From NCBI GenBank assembly GCA_017998095.1, contig JAGODU010000185.1, forward strand, positions 1 to 7,683: a stretch of 7,683 nt of DNA. The letters are read 5' to 3'. Every line of letters begins with the position of its first letter. Position 1 is the first letter of the stretch. A program made the translations under genes and the position numbers. Origin of the DNA: Prolixibacteraceae bacterium. GTDB lineage: Bacteria > Bacteroidota > Bacteroidia > Bacteroidales > Prolixibacteraceae. Below are positions 1 to 6,350 of the stretch, one piece after another. The notes under the pieces are model-generated. The model searched no databases and was not told the DNA's origin. It saw only the letters and a list, made by a program, of their open reading frames with translations.

Positions 1-58
1 CAATCAGCAGACCTCTCAGCAGGTCTTTCCAGTCAAGAGTAAAGAATTTTGACTTCAT
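1..58 (-). CDS. N-terminal fragment of a minus-strand gene, unidentified
   Basis: Reading the reverse strand from an ATG at 58-56 gives 19 open codons to the window edge: MKSKFFTLDWKDLLRGLLI. The peptide looks protein-like: a short polar start, an aromatic and acidic stretch (FFTLDWKD), and then a hydrophobic run (LLRGLLI) that could begin a membrane segment. This is suggestive of a small membrane or holin-like protein, but the family cannot be named from 19 residues. It would be transcribed divergently from the isomerase gene and is probably not part of the glycan operon. The gene is truncated only because the window ends. It is called on open frame and composition alone, so a chance open stretch remains possible. 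Confidence 0.42.
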   Translation of the reverse strand, partial: MKSKFFTLDWKDLLRGLLI

Positions 59-74
59 GGCATAATGTATTAGA

Positions 75-103
75 GTTTAACTTTCACAACCCTAAAGTTA
101 AAC
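75..103. repeat. Perfect 10-bp inverted repeat in the divergent spacer
   Basis: GTTTAACTTT (75-84) and AAAGTTAAAC (94-103) are exact reverse complements separated by a 9-nt loop (CACAACCCT). The repeat sits between the minus-strand start at 58 and the isomerase start at 188, and is the only substantial symmetry in that spacer. It could be an operator for a dimeric regulator of either gene, or a hairpin in the 5' leader of the glycan operon. No T-tract follows either arm, so a simple intrinsic terminator is unlikely. The rest of the spacer shows no convincing TAnnTTTG Bacteroidota -7 element on either strand. Confidence 0.6.
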
Positions 104-187
104 CAAACCGTATTACAAGTCAAATCTCTTTTTCCCGGATATTCAAACCTCTAACCAGGAAAGAGACTCTGAACATTTAGAAAACAT

Positions 188-829
188 ATGAAAATCAAAT
201 CTGAAGAAGAAAACCGTAAGGTATTTGAAACTGAATCACTGGCAATAAAGAATATCCCTGTTACCGGTCAGTATGCTGAAGCTGTTGATCTCATTTATGA
301 ACATGTGCATAATCGCAAAGGCAAGCTTATAACAAGCGGATTAGGGAAGGCCGGGGAGATGGCCAACAGTATCTCCATGCTATTCAGCTCCACAGGTACA
401 CCGTCGGTCTTTCTTCATCCCAGCGAAGCCCAGCACGGAGATCTCGGGGTGGTACAGGAAGATGATGTAATGCTGGTGGTATCAAACTCCGGTGAAACAC
501 GGGAGGTAATTGAACTTCTTGATCTCACTGAGAGGATGTTCCACGATCTGCCGGTAATATTGATATGTGGAAATGAAAATAGCAGGCTCTGGAAGAGATC
601 TGCGATCTGTATCTTCACCGGCCATCCTGAAGAAGTATGTCCGCTTGGCCTTGCGCCTACCACCAGCACAACTGTTATGGCAGCCATAGGTGACGCCCTG
701 GTGGTGCTTATGATGAAAAGGACAGGTTTTACAAAAGAGGAGTACGCCAAAAGACATCATGGCGGCTATATAGGATATAAACTGAGAAATGGAGAGACTA
801 ATACTGATAGCCGGACCATGCGAGGTTGA
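188..829 (+). CDS. kdsD: Single-domain arabinose-5-phosphate isomerase (SIS family)
   Basis: Predicted to interconvert D-ribulose 5-phosphate and D-arabinose 5-phosphate in the cytoplasm, the first step toward Kdo-type sugars. The 213-residue protein is one SIS domain. It shows TSGLGKAG (K54), an STGTPSVFLHPSEAQHGDLG stretch with H83, SNSGETRE (E103), EEVCPLGLAPTTSTT (E149) and a C-terminal RHHGGYIG (H190). These match the Lys, Glu, Glu and His positions used by KdsD/GutQ, although the usual HPGG reads HHGG. The two C-terminal CBS domains of E. coli KdsD (about 328 residues) are absent. From memory, CBS-less isomerases of this kind occur in Bacteroides fragilis capsule loci, and one was crystallised with CMP-Kdo. 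The start has no Shine-Dalgarno but lies in an A-rich context. The 3' end overlaps a kdsA-like start codon by 41 bases, which supports the Kdo assignment. A related phosphosugar isomerase is possible. Confidence 0.87.
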   Translation: MKIKSEEENRKVFETESLAIKNIPVTGQYAEAVDLIYEHVHNRKGKLITSGLGKAGEMANSISMLFSSTGTPSVFLHPSEAQHGDLGVVQEDDVMLVVSNSGETREVIELLDLTERMFHDLPVILICGNENSRLWKRSAICIFTGHPEEVCPLGLAPTTSTTVMAAIGDALVVLMMKRTGFTKEEYAKRHHGGYIGYKLRNGETNTDSRTMRG

Positions 830-884
830 GTCTGAAGAGACAATCAGTGCTGATACTCTGGAAGACCTGTCGAATTCCATTTAA
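789..884 (+). pseudogene. kdsA: Truncated N-terminus of a kdsA-like Kdo-8-phosphate synthase
   Basis: An ATG at 789, out of frame with the isomerase and inside its 3' end, opens 31 codons ending at TAA 882-884. The translation includes LILIAGPCEVESEE, which is the N-terminal signature (IAGPCxxES) of the KdsA/DAHP-synthase superfamily, at the position where KdsA proteins carry it. KdsA condenses arabinose 5-phosphate with phosphoenolpyruvate, so it is the natural partner of the isomerase just upstream. A full enzyme needs about 270 residues. Everything after roughly residue 31 is missing, including the catalytic barrel and the FKASFDKANR-type motif, and the flippase begins 10 bases later. It is therefore read as the 5' stub of a gene cut by recombination. 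A DAHP synthase stub is the main alternative, but it is less likely beside a kdsD. Confidence 0.72.
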
Positions 885-894
885 TTCCTAAGAG

Positions 895-2364
895 TTGGCC
901 GGTAAACTTGTAAACTCTTTTGCCTGGGATTTTGTTGGTAAGATAGGCAGTCAGGTTGCCAGTGCCATTATAGGTATTATCCTTGCAAGAATACTGACTC
1001 CTTCCGAGTTTGGCCTGATAGGCATGGCGATGGTATTCATAAGTATTACAGGAATTTTTACCAATCTCGGACTGAGTTCAGCACTTATTCAAAGGACAGA
1101 CCCAAACGAAGAACATTACTCATCTTCTTTTTATCTCAATATTGGATCTTCGCTTTTTCTTACATTGTTATTTATATTCATTGCACCTCTTATTGCCCGG
1201 TTTTTCAAGAATGAAGCTCTGACCGATATTATACGTGTGCTTTCTTTAAGCCTTCTGGTGAGCGGGTTCACTGTGGTGCAGGAGGCGCGGTTACGCAAAA
1301 AGATGAGGTTTGACCTGTTGACAAAAGCCCGGATCATAAGTACCGTAACAAGTGGAATTGTTGGAGTAGTGATGGCTTTTACAGGATTCGGAGTGTGGAG
1401 CCTTGTTTCACAGACACTTCTTGGCAGAATGATAACAACAGGCTATTACTGGATAGTTTCCGACTGGAAACCAAAACTGCTTTTCAGGCTTAAGGCGCTG
1501 AAAGAGCTATGGTCATACAGCTTCAACCTGTTTATTTCCAGTATTATTGATACCATATATTCGCAACTTGATTCCCTGATAATTGCAAGAATCTTCTCAG
1601 CCAGGGAGCTAGGGTTGTATTCAAGAGCAAAGACAATGAACAGGTTTGTTATTAAATACTCATCTGAAAGTATTGGTTCTGTGACGTTTCCTGCAATGTC
1701 TGAGCTAAAGGATGACCGACAGAGAATGATCAGTCTTGGGATCAACGCTGAGAAGCTTATTGCATTTGCTGCATTTGCCCTTCTCGGCTGGCTTTTTGTT
1801 GCCGCTGGTCCGTTGATACTGACTCTTTACGGCCCTAAGTGGGAACAGTCTGTTCACATATTTAGGTTATTGTGCCTGAGCGGGTTTGCATATCCTATAA
1901 GTGCGGCTACCCTGAGCATGCTCAAGGCTTCCGGTGACTCACGGTCTTTTCTCAAGGTTGAAATATGGAAAAAGATAGTTGGGCTAACAGGACTGAGTAT
2001 CGGTTTTGCTTTTGGACTTGAAGGTTATCTTTTCAGCCTTGTTATAACGGGGATAATCTCCGTACTGTTAAATATGTTTTATACAGGCAAATCACTGGGC
2101 ATAACTGTACGACATCAGCTTTTACCCTTGTTGCCATATTTGTTTATTGCTGTTACCACTTCTTTTATTGTTGATATTCTCCCGCTGAAATTCAGTTTAA
2201 ACTTTTTAAATCTTATTATTGTGACAATATCCTTTTTCGTTCTTTATCTAGGATCTAATTATTTACTAAAAACTGAAGGCACAACACTGTTTTTCAGACA
2301 AGCACTTAGCTTGTTGAATCAGTTAAAAGCGAAATTCGGAACATTTAAGAACTTTAAACTATGA
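895..2364 (+). CDS. wzx: Wzx-type polysaccharide flippase (MOP superfamily, WzxC/TuaB-like)
   Basis: Inner-membrane exporter predicted to flip lipid-linked glycan repeat units to the periplasmic face. The 489-residue protein is almost entirely hydrophobic, with about 12-14 membrane segments. It opens with the typical amphipathic FAWDFVGKIGSQ followed by IIGIILARILTPSEFGLIGMAMVF, as in the Polysacc_synt/WzxC group. Basic loops such as EARLRKKMRF near residue 135 and SRAKTMNRF near 245 are also typical. A TTG start is chosen because TAA at 889-891 closes the frame just upstream, while the first internal ATG (1024, residue 44) would delete the conserved first helix. No clear ribosome binding site is visible. 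The gene starts 10 bases after the kdsA stub, so its native start or leader may have been replaced at a recombination joint. Its TGA overlaps the aminotransferase ATG. Substrate specificity cannot be read from sequence. Confidence 0.9.
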   Translation: MAGKLVNSFAWDFVGKIGSQVASAIIGIILARILTPSEFGLIGMAMVFISITGIFTNLGLSSALIQRTDPNEEHYSSSFYLNIGSSLFLTLLFIFIAPLIARFFKNEALTDIIRVLSLSLLVSGFTVVQEARLRKKMRFDLLTKARIISTVTSGIVGVVMAFTGFGVWSLVSQTLLGRMITTGYYWIVSDWKPKLLFRLKALKELWSYSFNLFISSIIDTIYSQLDSLIIARIFSARELGLYSRAKTMNRFVIKYSSESIGSVTFPAMSELKDDRQRMISLGINAEKLIAFAAFALLGWLFVAAGPLILTLYGPKWEQSVHIFRLLCLSGFAYPISAATLSMLKASGDSRSFLKVEIWKKIVGLTGLSIGFAFGLEGYLFSLVITGIISVLLNMFYTGKSLGITVRHQLLPLLPYLFIAVTTSFIVDILPLKFSLNFLNLIIVTISFFVLYLGSNYLLKTEGTTLFFRQALSLLNQLKAKFGTFKNFKL

Positions 2365-3494
2365 CTGAAATCCCGCATGAACCCGTATATGTAACCAGGC
2401 CCGCTCTTCCTCCGCTTGATGAATTTAGCGAATACCTTAAAAAAATCTGGGATACCCGGATTCTTACCAATAACGGGCCTTTTCATCAGCAGTTTGAAAA
2501 GGAGTTGGCAGATTACCTTGGTGTGAAATATATTTCCGTCTTTGCCAATGGTACTCTTGCCCTTGTCACTGCCCTGCAGGCTTTGCGAATTACTGGGGAA
2601 GTCGTAACTACTCCATTCAGTTTTGTCGCAACAACTCATTCTTTGTGGTGGAACAATATTAAACCGGTATTTGTGGATATAGAACCCGATTATTTTAATC
2701 TTGATCCGGAGAAAATTGAAGCTGCTATAACCCCTCAAACCACCGCCATATTGCCAGTGCATGTATATGGAAATCCGTGCAGGGTTGACGAGATACAGCG
2801 CATTGCAGACACTTATGGGCTTAAGGTTATTTATGACGCTGCACATGCTTTCGGGGTAAAGATAAACGGGAACTCAATCCTTAATTATGGTGACCTGTCT
2901 GTGCTCAGTTTTCATGCCACAAAGACATTCAATACCATTGAGGGAGGTGCTATAGTCTGCCATGATGAGAAAACCAAGAAGCGGATTGATTTTTTGAAAA
3001 ATTTTGGTTTTGCAGGAGAAATAACCGTTATCGCACCGGGGATCAATGCCAAGATGAATGAACTGCAGGCAGCTTTCGGTTTGATTCAGCTAAAGCACAT
3101 AGATGAATATATTTTCAGACGAAAAAAGATAGCTGAATTGTACAGGAAAGAATTATCAGATGTTAAAGGAATAAGGGTTCTGTATGATATTGAAGGGGTA
3201 GATCATTCATATACATATTTCCCTATGCTTGTTGATGAGAATCTTTATGGCGAAAGCAGGGATACTTTATATGAAAGACTCAAAATGAACAATATTTACG
3301 GCAGACGTTATTTTTATCCTCTTATAAGCCAGTTCCCAACATACCGGGGTTTACTGTCTGCAAAAACGGAAAATCTTCCTTTAGCCTCTGATGTGGCTGA
3401 ACAGGTTATTTGTCTGCCAATTTACCCTGATCTGGATTTAACCATTGTACAACGGATCTGTGATATTATAAGGGTAAAATTTCGAAATAGTTAA
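2361..3494 (+). CDS. vioA: VioA-like nucleotide-sugar 4-aminotransferase (DegT/DnrJ/EryC1/StrS family)
   Basis: PLP-dependent enzyme expected to transfer an amino group, usually from glutamate, to a nucleotide-linked 4-keto-6-deoxyhexose. The 377 residues are full length for the family. Visible motifs are ILTNNGPFHQQFE (residues 34-46), FANGTLAL (61-68), TTPFSFVAT (83-91), ILPVHVYGNPC (130-140), YDAAHAFG (158-165, with cofactor-contacting D159), SFHATKTFNTIEGG (183-196, Schiff-base K188) and GINAKMNELQAAFG (227-240). The LTNNGPFHQQFE and VYGNPC wording recalls VioA, which makes dTDP-4-amino-4,6-dideoxyglucose in E. coli O7. That sub-assignment is from memory of the family, and related aminotransferases (FdtB, QdtB, PerA types) remain possible. 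The start is fixed by a 4-base ATGA overlap with the flippase stop, implying translational coupling. The keto-sugar precursor genes (rmlA, rmlB) are not in the window. Confidence 0.85.
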   Translation: MTEIPHEPVYVTRPALPPLDEFSEYLKKIWDTRILTNNGPFHQQFEKELADYLGVKYISVFANGTLALVTALQALRITGEVVTTPFSFVATTHSLWWNNIKPVFVDIEPDYFNLDPEKIEAAITPQTTAILPVHVYGNPCRVDEIQRIADTYGLKVIYDAAHAFGVKINGNSILNYGDLSVLSFHATKTFNTIEGGAIVCHDEKTKKRIDFLKNFGFAGEITVIAPGINAKMNELQAAFGLIQLKHIDEYIFRRKKIAELYRKELSDVKGIRVLYDIEGVDHSYTYFPMLVDENLYGESRDTLYERLKMNNIYGRRYFYPLISQFPTYRGLLSAKTENLPLASDVAEQVICLPIYPDLDLTIVQRICDIIRVKFRNS

Positions 3495-3523
3495 CAGAAT
3501 GAATCATTTAATAGTATACATTA

Positions 3524-4303
3524 ATGGATGATTTAATCGTTGACGAAACATTATTAAATGATGAACTTGATCATTTCTTTTCACCTTAAACCAAGCTACT
3601 AAAAAAGAAGTTTGAAAGTAGAATAATAAATGTGCATATAGCATACAAAAGAAAAAGCATTCAGGAAATCATAGAAGAATTTATTGAGTCAAGAAATTAC
3701 ATAAGCAAAATTTCATTAAGTGATTCTGTTACTTTATACCAATTAGGAATATTTGATTTCGTTAATTCGAAATGGGTGGATAAAGATATTAGATGGCTTT
3801 TGGAGCGATCCAAATCAGGTCATTACAAGGTTTTTGGAGAACAGCCAGCAGGGCGTATGAATTTACCTTATGACGAATACAAAGCAAAGCGAGCTATGGT
3901 ATGAGGGAATGAGAGATGCGCACATGTCTGATTTAATAATTATTGAGGCAAACGCAATTAGGTTAAATGGTGAGACAGTTTCTATAGATGGTTTAGGGAA
4001 GCGTGTTTCAAGCATGATTTTTGGGCTTAAACATGTACTTATTATTGTTGGTAAAAATATAATAGTGAGCAATATCGATTCAGCTATTGAGCGAATTCGA
4101 AATACAGTAGCCCCGCTAAATTATATTAGACATGCCAATAAGCATTGTAAAATCATATGGCTTTGCCTTGTACTTCAAATAGCAAATGTGTTTAATGTAG
4201 TTTGCCTGAAAGCGCTTGTATGAATACTGTAATTATAAGAGGACAAATACACTATTATGCTAGAATAAATTTGGTAGGTGTTAACGAAAATCTGGGATTT
4301 TAA
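3524..4303 (+). pseudogene. Decayed LUD-domain (YkgG/LutC-like, DUF162) gene
   Basis: Pieces of one LUD-family protein can be read in order in shifting frames. An ATG at 3524 opens MDDLIVDET... to TAA 3587-3589, and the same frame continues through about 3901 with KISLSDSVTLYQLGIFDFV, like the family's GGSVTLxxIGLLD region. The core is in the next frame up to about 4155: MSDLIIIEANAI, IDGLGKRVSSMIFG, VLIIVGKNIIV, NTVAPLN. The C-terminus is back in the first frame: ALPCTSNSKCV, then TAA at 4193-4195, then CSLPESAC and a final NENLGF before TAA 4301-4303. So there are two frameshifts (between 3861 and 3901, and near 4150-4163) and two in-frame stops. LUD proteins are best known from lactate utilisation, and a role in a glycan locus is unclear. 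The N-terminal 22 codons are the least certain part. Confidence 0.75.
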
Positions 4304-4305
4304 TC

Positions 4306-4962
4306 ATGAAGAAGTTGGTAATATTGGGAGGTAGTGGAATAGGTATGATTGCAGCATCAATTGCCAGTGATTTAGGTTTTTTCGAGGTATTAGGGTTTCT
4401 TAATGATATAGAACCTAAAGGAAGTTTTATAGGAAAGTATAACAAAATTCCTGTGATAGGGACTAGTGAAAATGTTGAAGATTATATAGGGGACGATGAT
4501 GTATTGTTCTTTATTGCTTATGTAGGAATGCAGAAAGAAAAGGAAGTATTTTATAAGATTAATTCATTAAACATTCCATCAAGTCGCTATGCTAATTTAA
4601 TTCATCCAACAGCAATAATACCTAAAGGATTTTGCAAAATTGGGAATGGAGTGCTAATTGCTCCTCTGGCTCAATTGTCAACGGATACTACGTTAGAAGA
4701 TAATTGTATTATGTTAGCAAATTCTTTTTTAGGGCACGATAGTACATTACGAAGGTTTGCCCATGTAGCCTCTAATGCCGTTGTTGGTGCAAATGTTGAT
4801 GTAGGTAGAGGTGTACATGTAGGTACAAACTCCACAATAATTGAAAAAGTAAAAATAGGAGATTTTTCTCTAATTGGTTCAGGGGCAGTTGTCTTAAAAG
4901 ATGTTGAGGAAAACAGTATTGTGGTTGGGAATCCAGCTAGATTATTAAGGCAGAAGGAATAA
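4306..4962 (+). CDS. NeuD/PglD/VioB-type sugar N-acyltransferase
   Basis: Predicted to move an acyl group from acyl-CoA onto the amino group of a nucleotide-activated amino sugar. The 218 residues show the standard two-part build. The N-terminal sugar-binding Rossmann-like domain (about 1-95) starts MKKLVILGGSGIG and contains VLGFLNDIEPKGSFIGKY and PVIGTSENVEDYI. The C-terminal left-handed beta-helix (about 98-215) has hexapeptide repeats such as IGNGVLIAP, VGANVDVGRGVHVGT and IGDFSLIGSGAVV, ending in VVGNPARLL. H144 in FLGHDSTL lies where PglD-type enzymes carry the catalytic base. Together with the aminotransferase upstream it would form a VioA/VioB-like pair. The start lies 2 bases after the LUD remnant's last stop and has no Shine-Dalgarno. 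It is clearly A/T-richer than the aminotransferase. NeuD-type O-acetylation is a less likely alternative. Confidence 0.87.
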   Translation: MKKLVILGGSGIGMIAASIASDLGFFEVLGFLNDIEPKGSFIGKYNKIPVIGTSENVEDYIGDDDVLFFIAYVGMQKEKEVFYKINSLNIPSSRYANLIHPTAIIPKGFCKIGNGVLIAPLAQLSTDTTLEDNCIMLANSFLGHDSTLRRFAHVASNAVVGANVDVGRGVHVGTNSTIIEKVKIGDFSLIGSGAVVLKDVEENSIVVGNPARLLRQKE

Positions 4963-4988
4963 ATTTTTAACAGTAAAATTTAAGTTTT

Positions 4989-5453
4989 ATGAAACAATCA
5001 ATTCTTGGTTTATTCTTTGAAGATTTCATTGTTGGAGCAGAAATTAAACATGCTCTGTCAAAAACTATATTTGAGAGCGACAATAATTTATTTAGTCTCC
5101 TAACGATGAATCATCATCCCTTGCATACAAATAGAGATTATGCGGTAAAGAATCAGCATGGGCAAATATTGGTTGTTGGCACCCTTGTTTTTTCTCTGGT
5201 TGTTGGAATAACAGTACCCGATATCAGCGGAAAAGCGATAGCTAATCTTGGATATGAAGATATTAAACATCTTGCCCCTGTGTTTTTAAATGATACTATT
5301 TATGCCAGAACAAAAATTCTGGATAAACGAGATTCAAAATCCAAACCTGACAGGGGAATAGTGTATGTCGAAACCATAGGTTATAACCAGGATGGAGAAG
5401 ATGTTATTTCTTTTCGTCGTAAAGTTTTAATTAAAAAACAAAACATAGCATAA
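4989..5453 (+). CDS. MaoC-like hot-dog (R)-specific enoyl-CoA hydratase/dehydratase
   Basis: Acyl-CoA hydratase or dehydratase of the MaoC/mesaconyl-CoA hydratase type, 154 residues and a single hot-dog fold. Recognisable stretches are GLFFEDFIVGAEIKH at the start, ESDNNLFSLLTMNHHPLHTN (residues 29-48), VVGTLVFSLVVGITVPDIS and NLGYEDIKHLAPVFLNDTIYARTKIL, followed by SKSKPDRGIVYVET. In R-hydratases the active site is the Asp and His of SGDxNPxH. Here H46 is kept but the Asp position holds N41. Its stop overlaps the CitE-like start by one base (TAATG), so the two are almost certainly co-translated. A neighbouring MaoC/CitE pair is also known from the Mycobacterium tuberculosis Rv2499c/Rv2498c region. 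Within a glycan locus the likely job is hydrating or dehydrating an acyl-CoA used by the acyltransferase. That role is inference. Confidence 0.82.
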   Translation: MKQSILGLFFEDFIVGAEIKHALSKTIFESDNNLFSLLTMNHHPLHTNRDYAVKNQHGQILVVGTLVFSLVVGITVPDISGKAIANLGYEDIKHLAPVFLNDTIYARTKILDKRDSKSKPDRGIVYVETIGYNQDGEDVISFRRKVLIKKQNIA

Positions 5454-6346
5454 TGGATAATAATTACCTGATGAGGAGTCTGATGTTTGTTCCTGCGCAC
5501 AACGACAAACTCATGAAGAGTGCTTCAAGGACTGATGCAGATGTTCTGTTACTTGATATTGAAGATTCAGTAATGCCGGCAGAGAATAAACAAATTGCCA
5601 GAAATAATATTATAAAATATATATCGGAAGGATATTTTTCGGGCAGAAAGATTTTCCCCAGGGTGAATGACAGGGAAAGCGGTCATCTGCTTAAGGATAT
5701 TTATCAGCTTACTATCGAAGGTGTTACTGGATTCATGTATCCAAAATCCAAGAATGGAGACGATATTTATTTTTTCGGGAAACTTCTGGAAACAATAGAA
5801 TACGAGAAAAAAATTCCAGCAGGGACTTTTAAAATAATTCCTCTTATTGAAACAGCAGCTGCTGTAATGAATATCCAAAGTATATGTAATTCATGTCCTG
5901 AACGTGTTATTGCAGTTGCTTTCGGATGCGAGGATTTTGTTACAGATCTGAGAGGGATACATGACAGGGAGGGTAGTAGCATATTCACAGCCCGTGCAAT
6001 GATAGCTATGGGAGCAAGAGCTAACGGTGTTATACCGATCGATACTGTACATATTGATGTCCACGATCTTGATGATCTCGAAAAAAATCTGATTTTGGCT
6101 AAACAACTTGGATTTGAAGGGATGCTTGTATTGCATCCCAAAGAATTGCCTCTTGTACATCAATATTATTCTCCATCAATTGAAGAGGTTGAATGGGCTA
6201 CCGAGATGCTTAAGCTGTCTGAAGAAGCTGTAAAAATGGGGAAGGGGGTTGCTGTGAAAGAGAATAAATTTATTGGTCCACCTATGGTTAAAATGGCTAA
6301 CAGGATAATTCAGAAACATGTTTTAATAAACAGAAATAATATATAA
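5453..6346 (+). CDS. CitE-like HpcH/HpaI-family C-C lyase (acyl-CoA lyase/thioesterase type)
   Basis: TIM-barrel enzyme of the citrate-lyase beta / malyl-CoA lyase family, 297 residues, full length. Visible elements are RSLMFVPAHNDKLMKSA (from R8), LLLDIEDSV (E37-D38), IFPRVND (R70), GFMYPKSKN (K98), IIPLIETAAAV (E133) and VAFGCEDFVTDLRG (E160-D161). E133 and D161 correspond to the family's Mg ligands, and R70 to the residue that holds the keto-acid carboxylate. Such enzymes cleave or form 3-hydroxyacyl-CoA thioesters such as malyl-, citramalyl- or 3-hydroxy-3-methylglutaryl-CoA, or hydrolyse them. The C-terminal lid ends GVAVKENKFIGPPMVKMA, where many relatives have an Asp just before the Pro and this protein has G275. 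It is coupled to the MaoC gene (1-base overlap), and the glycosyltransferase begins 4 bases after its stop. The exact substrate cannot be read. A role in making a sugar acyl group is inferred from context. Confidence 0.85.
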   Translation: MDNNYLMRSLMFVPAHNDKLMKSASRTDADVLLLDIEDSVMPAENKQIARNNIIKYISEGYFSGRKIFPRVNDRESGHLLKDIYQLTIEGVTGFMYPKSKNGDDIYFFGKLLETIEYEKKIPAGTFKIIPLIETAAAVMNIQSICNSCPERVIAVAFGCEDFVTDLRGIHDREGSSIFTARAMIAMGARANGVIPIDTVHIDVHDLDDLEKNLILAKQLGFEGMLVLHPKELPLVHQYYSPSIEEVEWATEMLKLSEEAVKMGKGVAVKENKFIGPPMVKMANRIIQKHVLINRNNI

Positions 6347-6350
6347 TCTG

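Noticed and set aside
125..166. Hairpin TCTCTTT / AAAGAGA upstream of the isomerase
   Set aside because: The stem is only 7 bp with a loop of about 28 nt, and extending it needs a bulge. It is weak compared with the palindrome at 75-103.
415..880. Minus-strand open frames opposite the isomerase
   Set aside because: They are antisense to the conserved SIS motifs and show no recognisable protein signature.
2319..2846. Minus-strand open frame of 175 codons opposite the aminotransferase
   Set aside because: It is fully antisense to a gene with clear family motifs, and its own translation shows no recognisable domain. It is a shadow of the coding strand.
3632..4223. The two LUD pieces as two independent small genes, or one gene using programmed frameshifting
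   Set aside because: The pieces are consecutive parts of one domain, no slippery sequence is seen in the 3861-3901 overlap, and two additional in-frame stops plus a second shift fit decay better.
3495..4305. Insertion sequence or transposase remnant in the gene gap
   Set aside because: The translations match a LUD-domain protein, not a transposase, and no target duplication or terminal repeat of IS type was found.
5567..6163. Three minus-strand open frames opposite the CitE-like gene
   Set aside because: They overlap one another and a well-supported gene, have Cys- and Ser-rich improbable composition, and show no motif.
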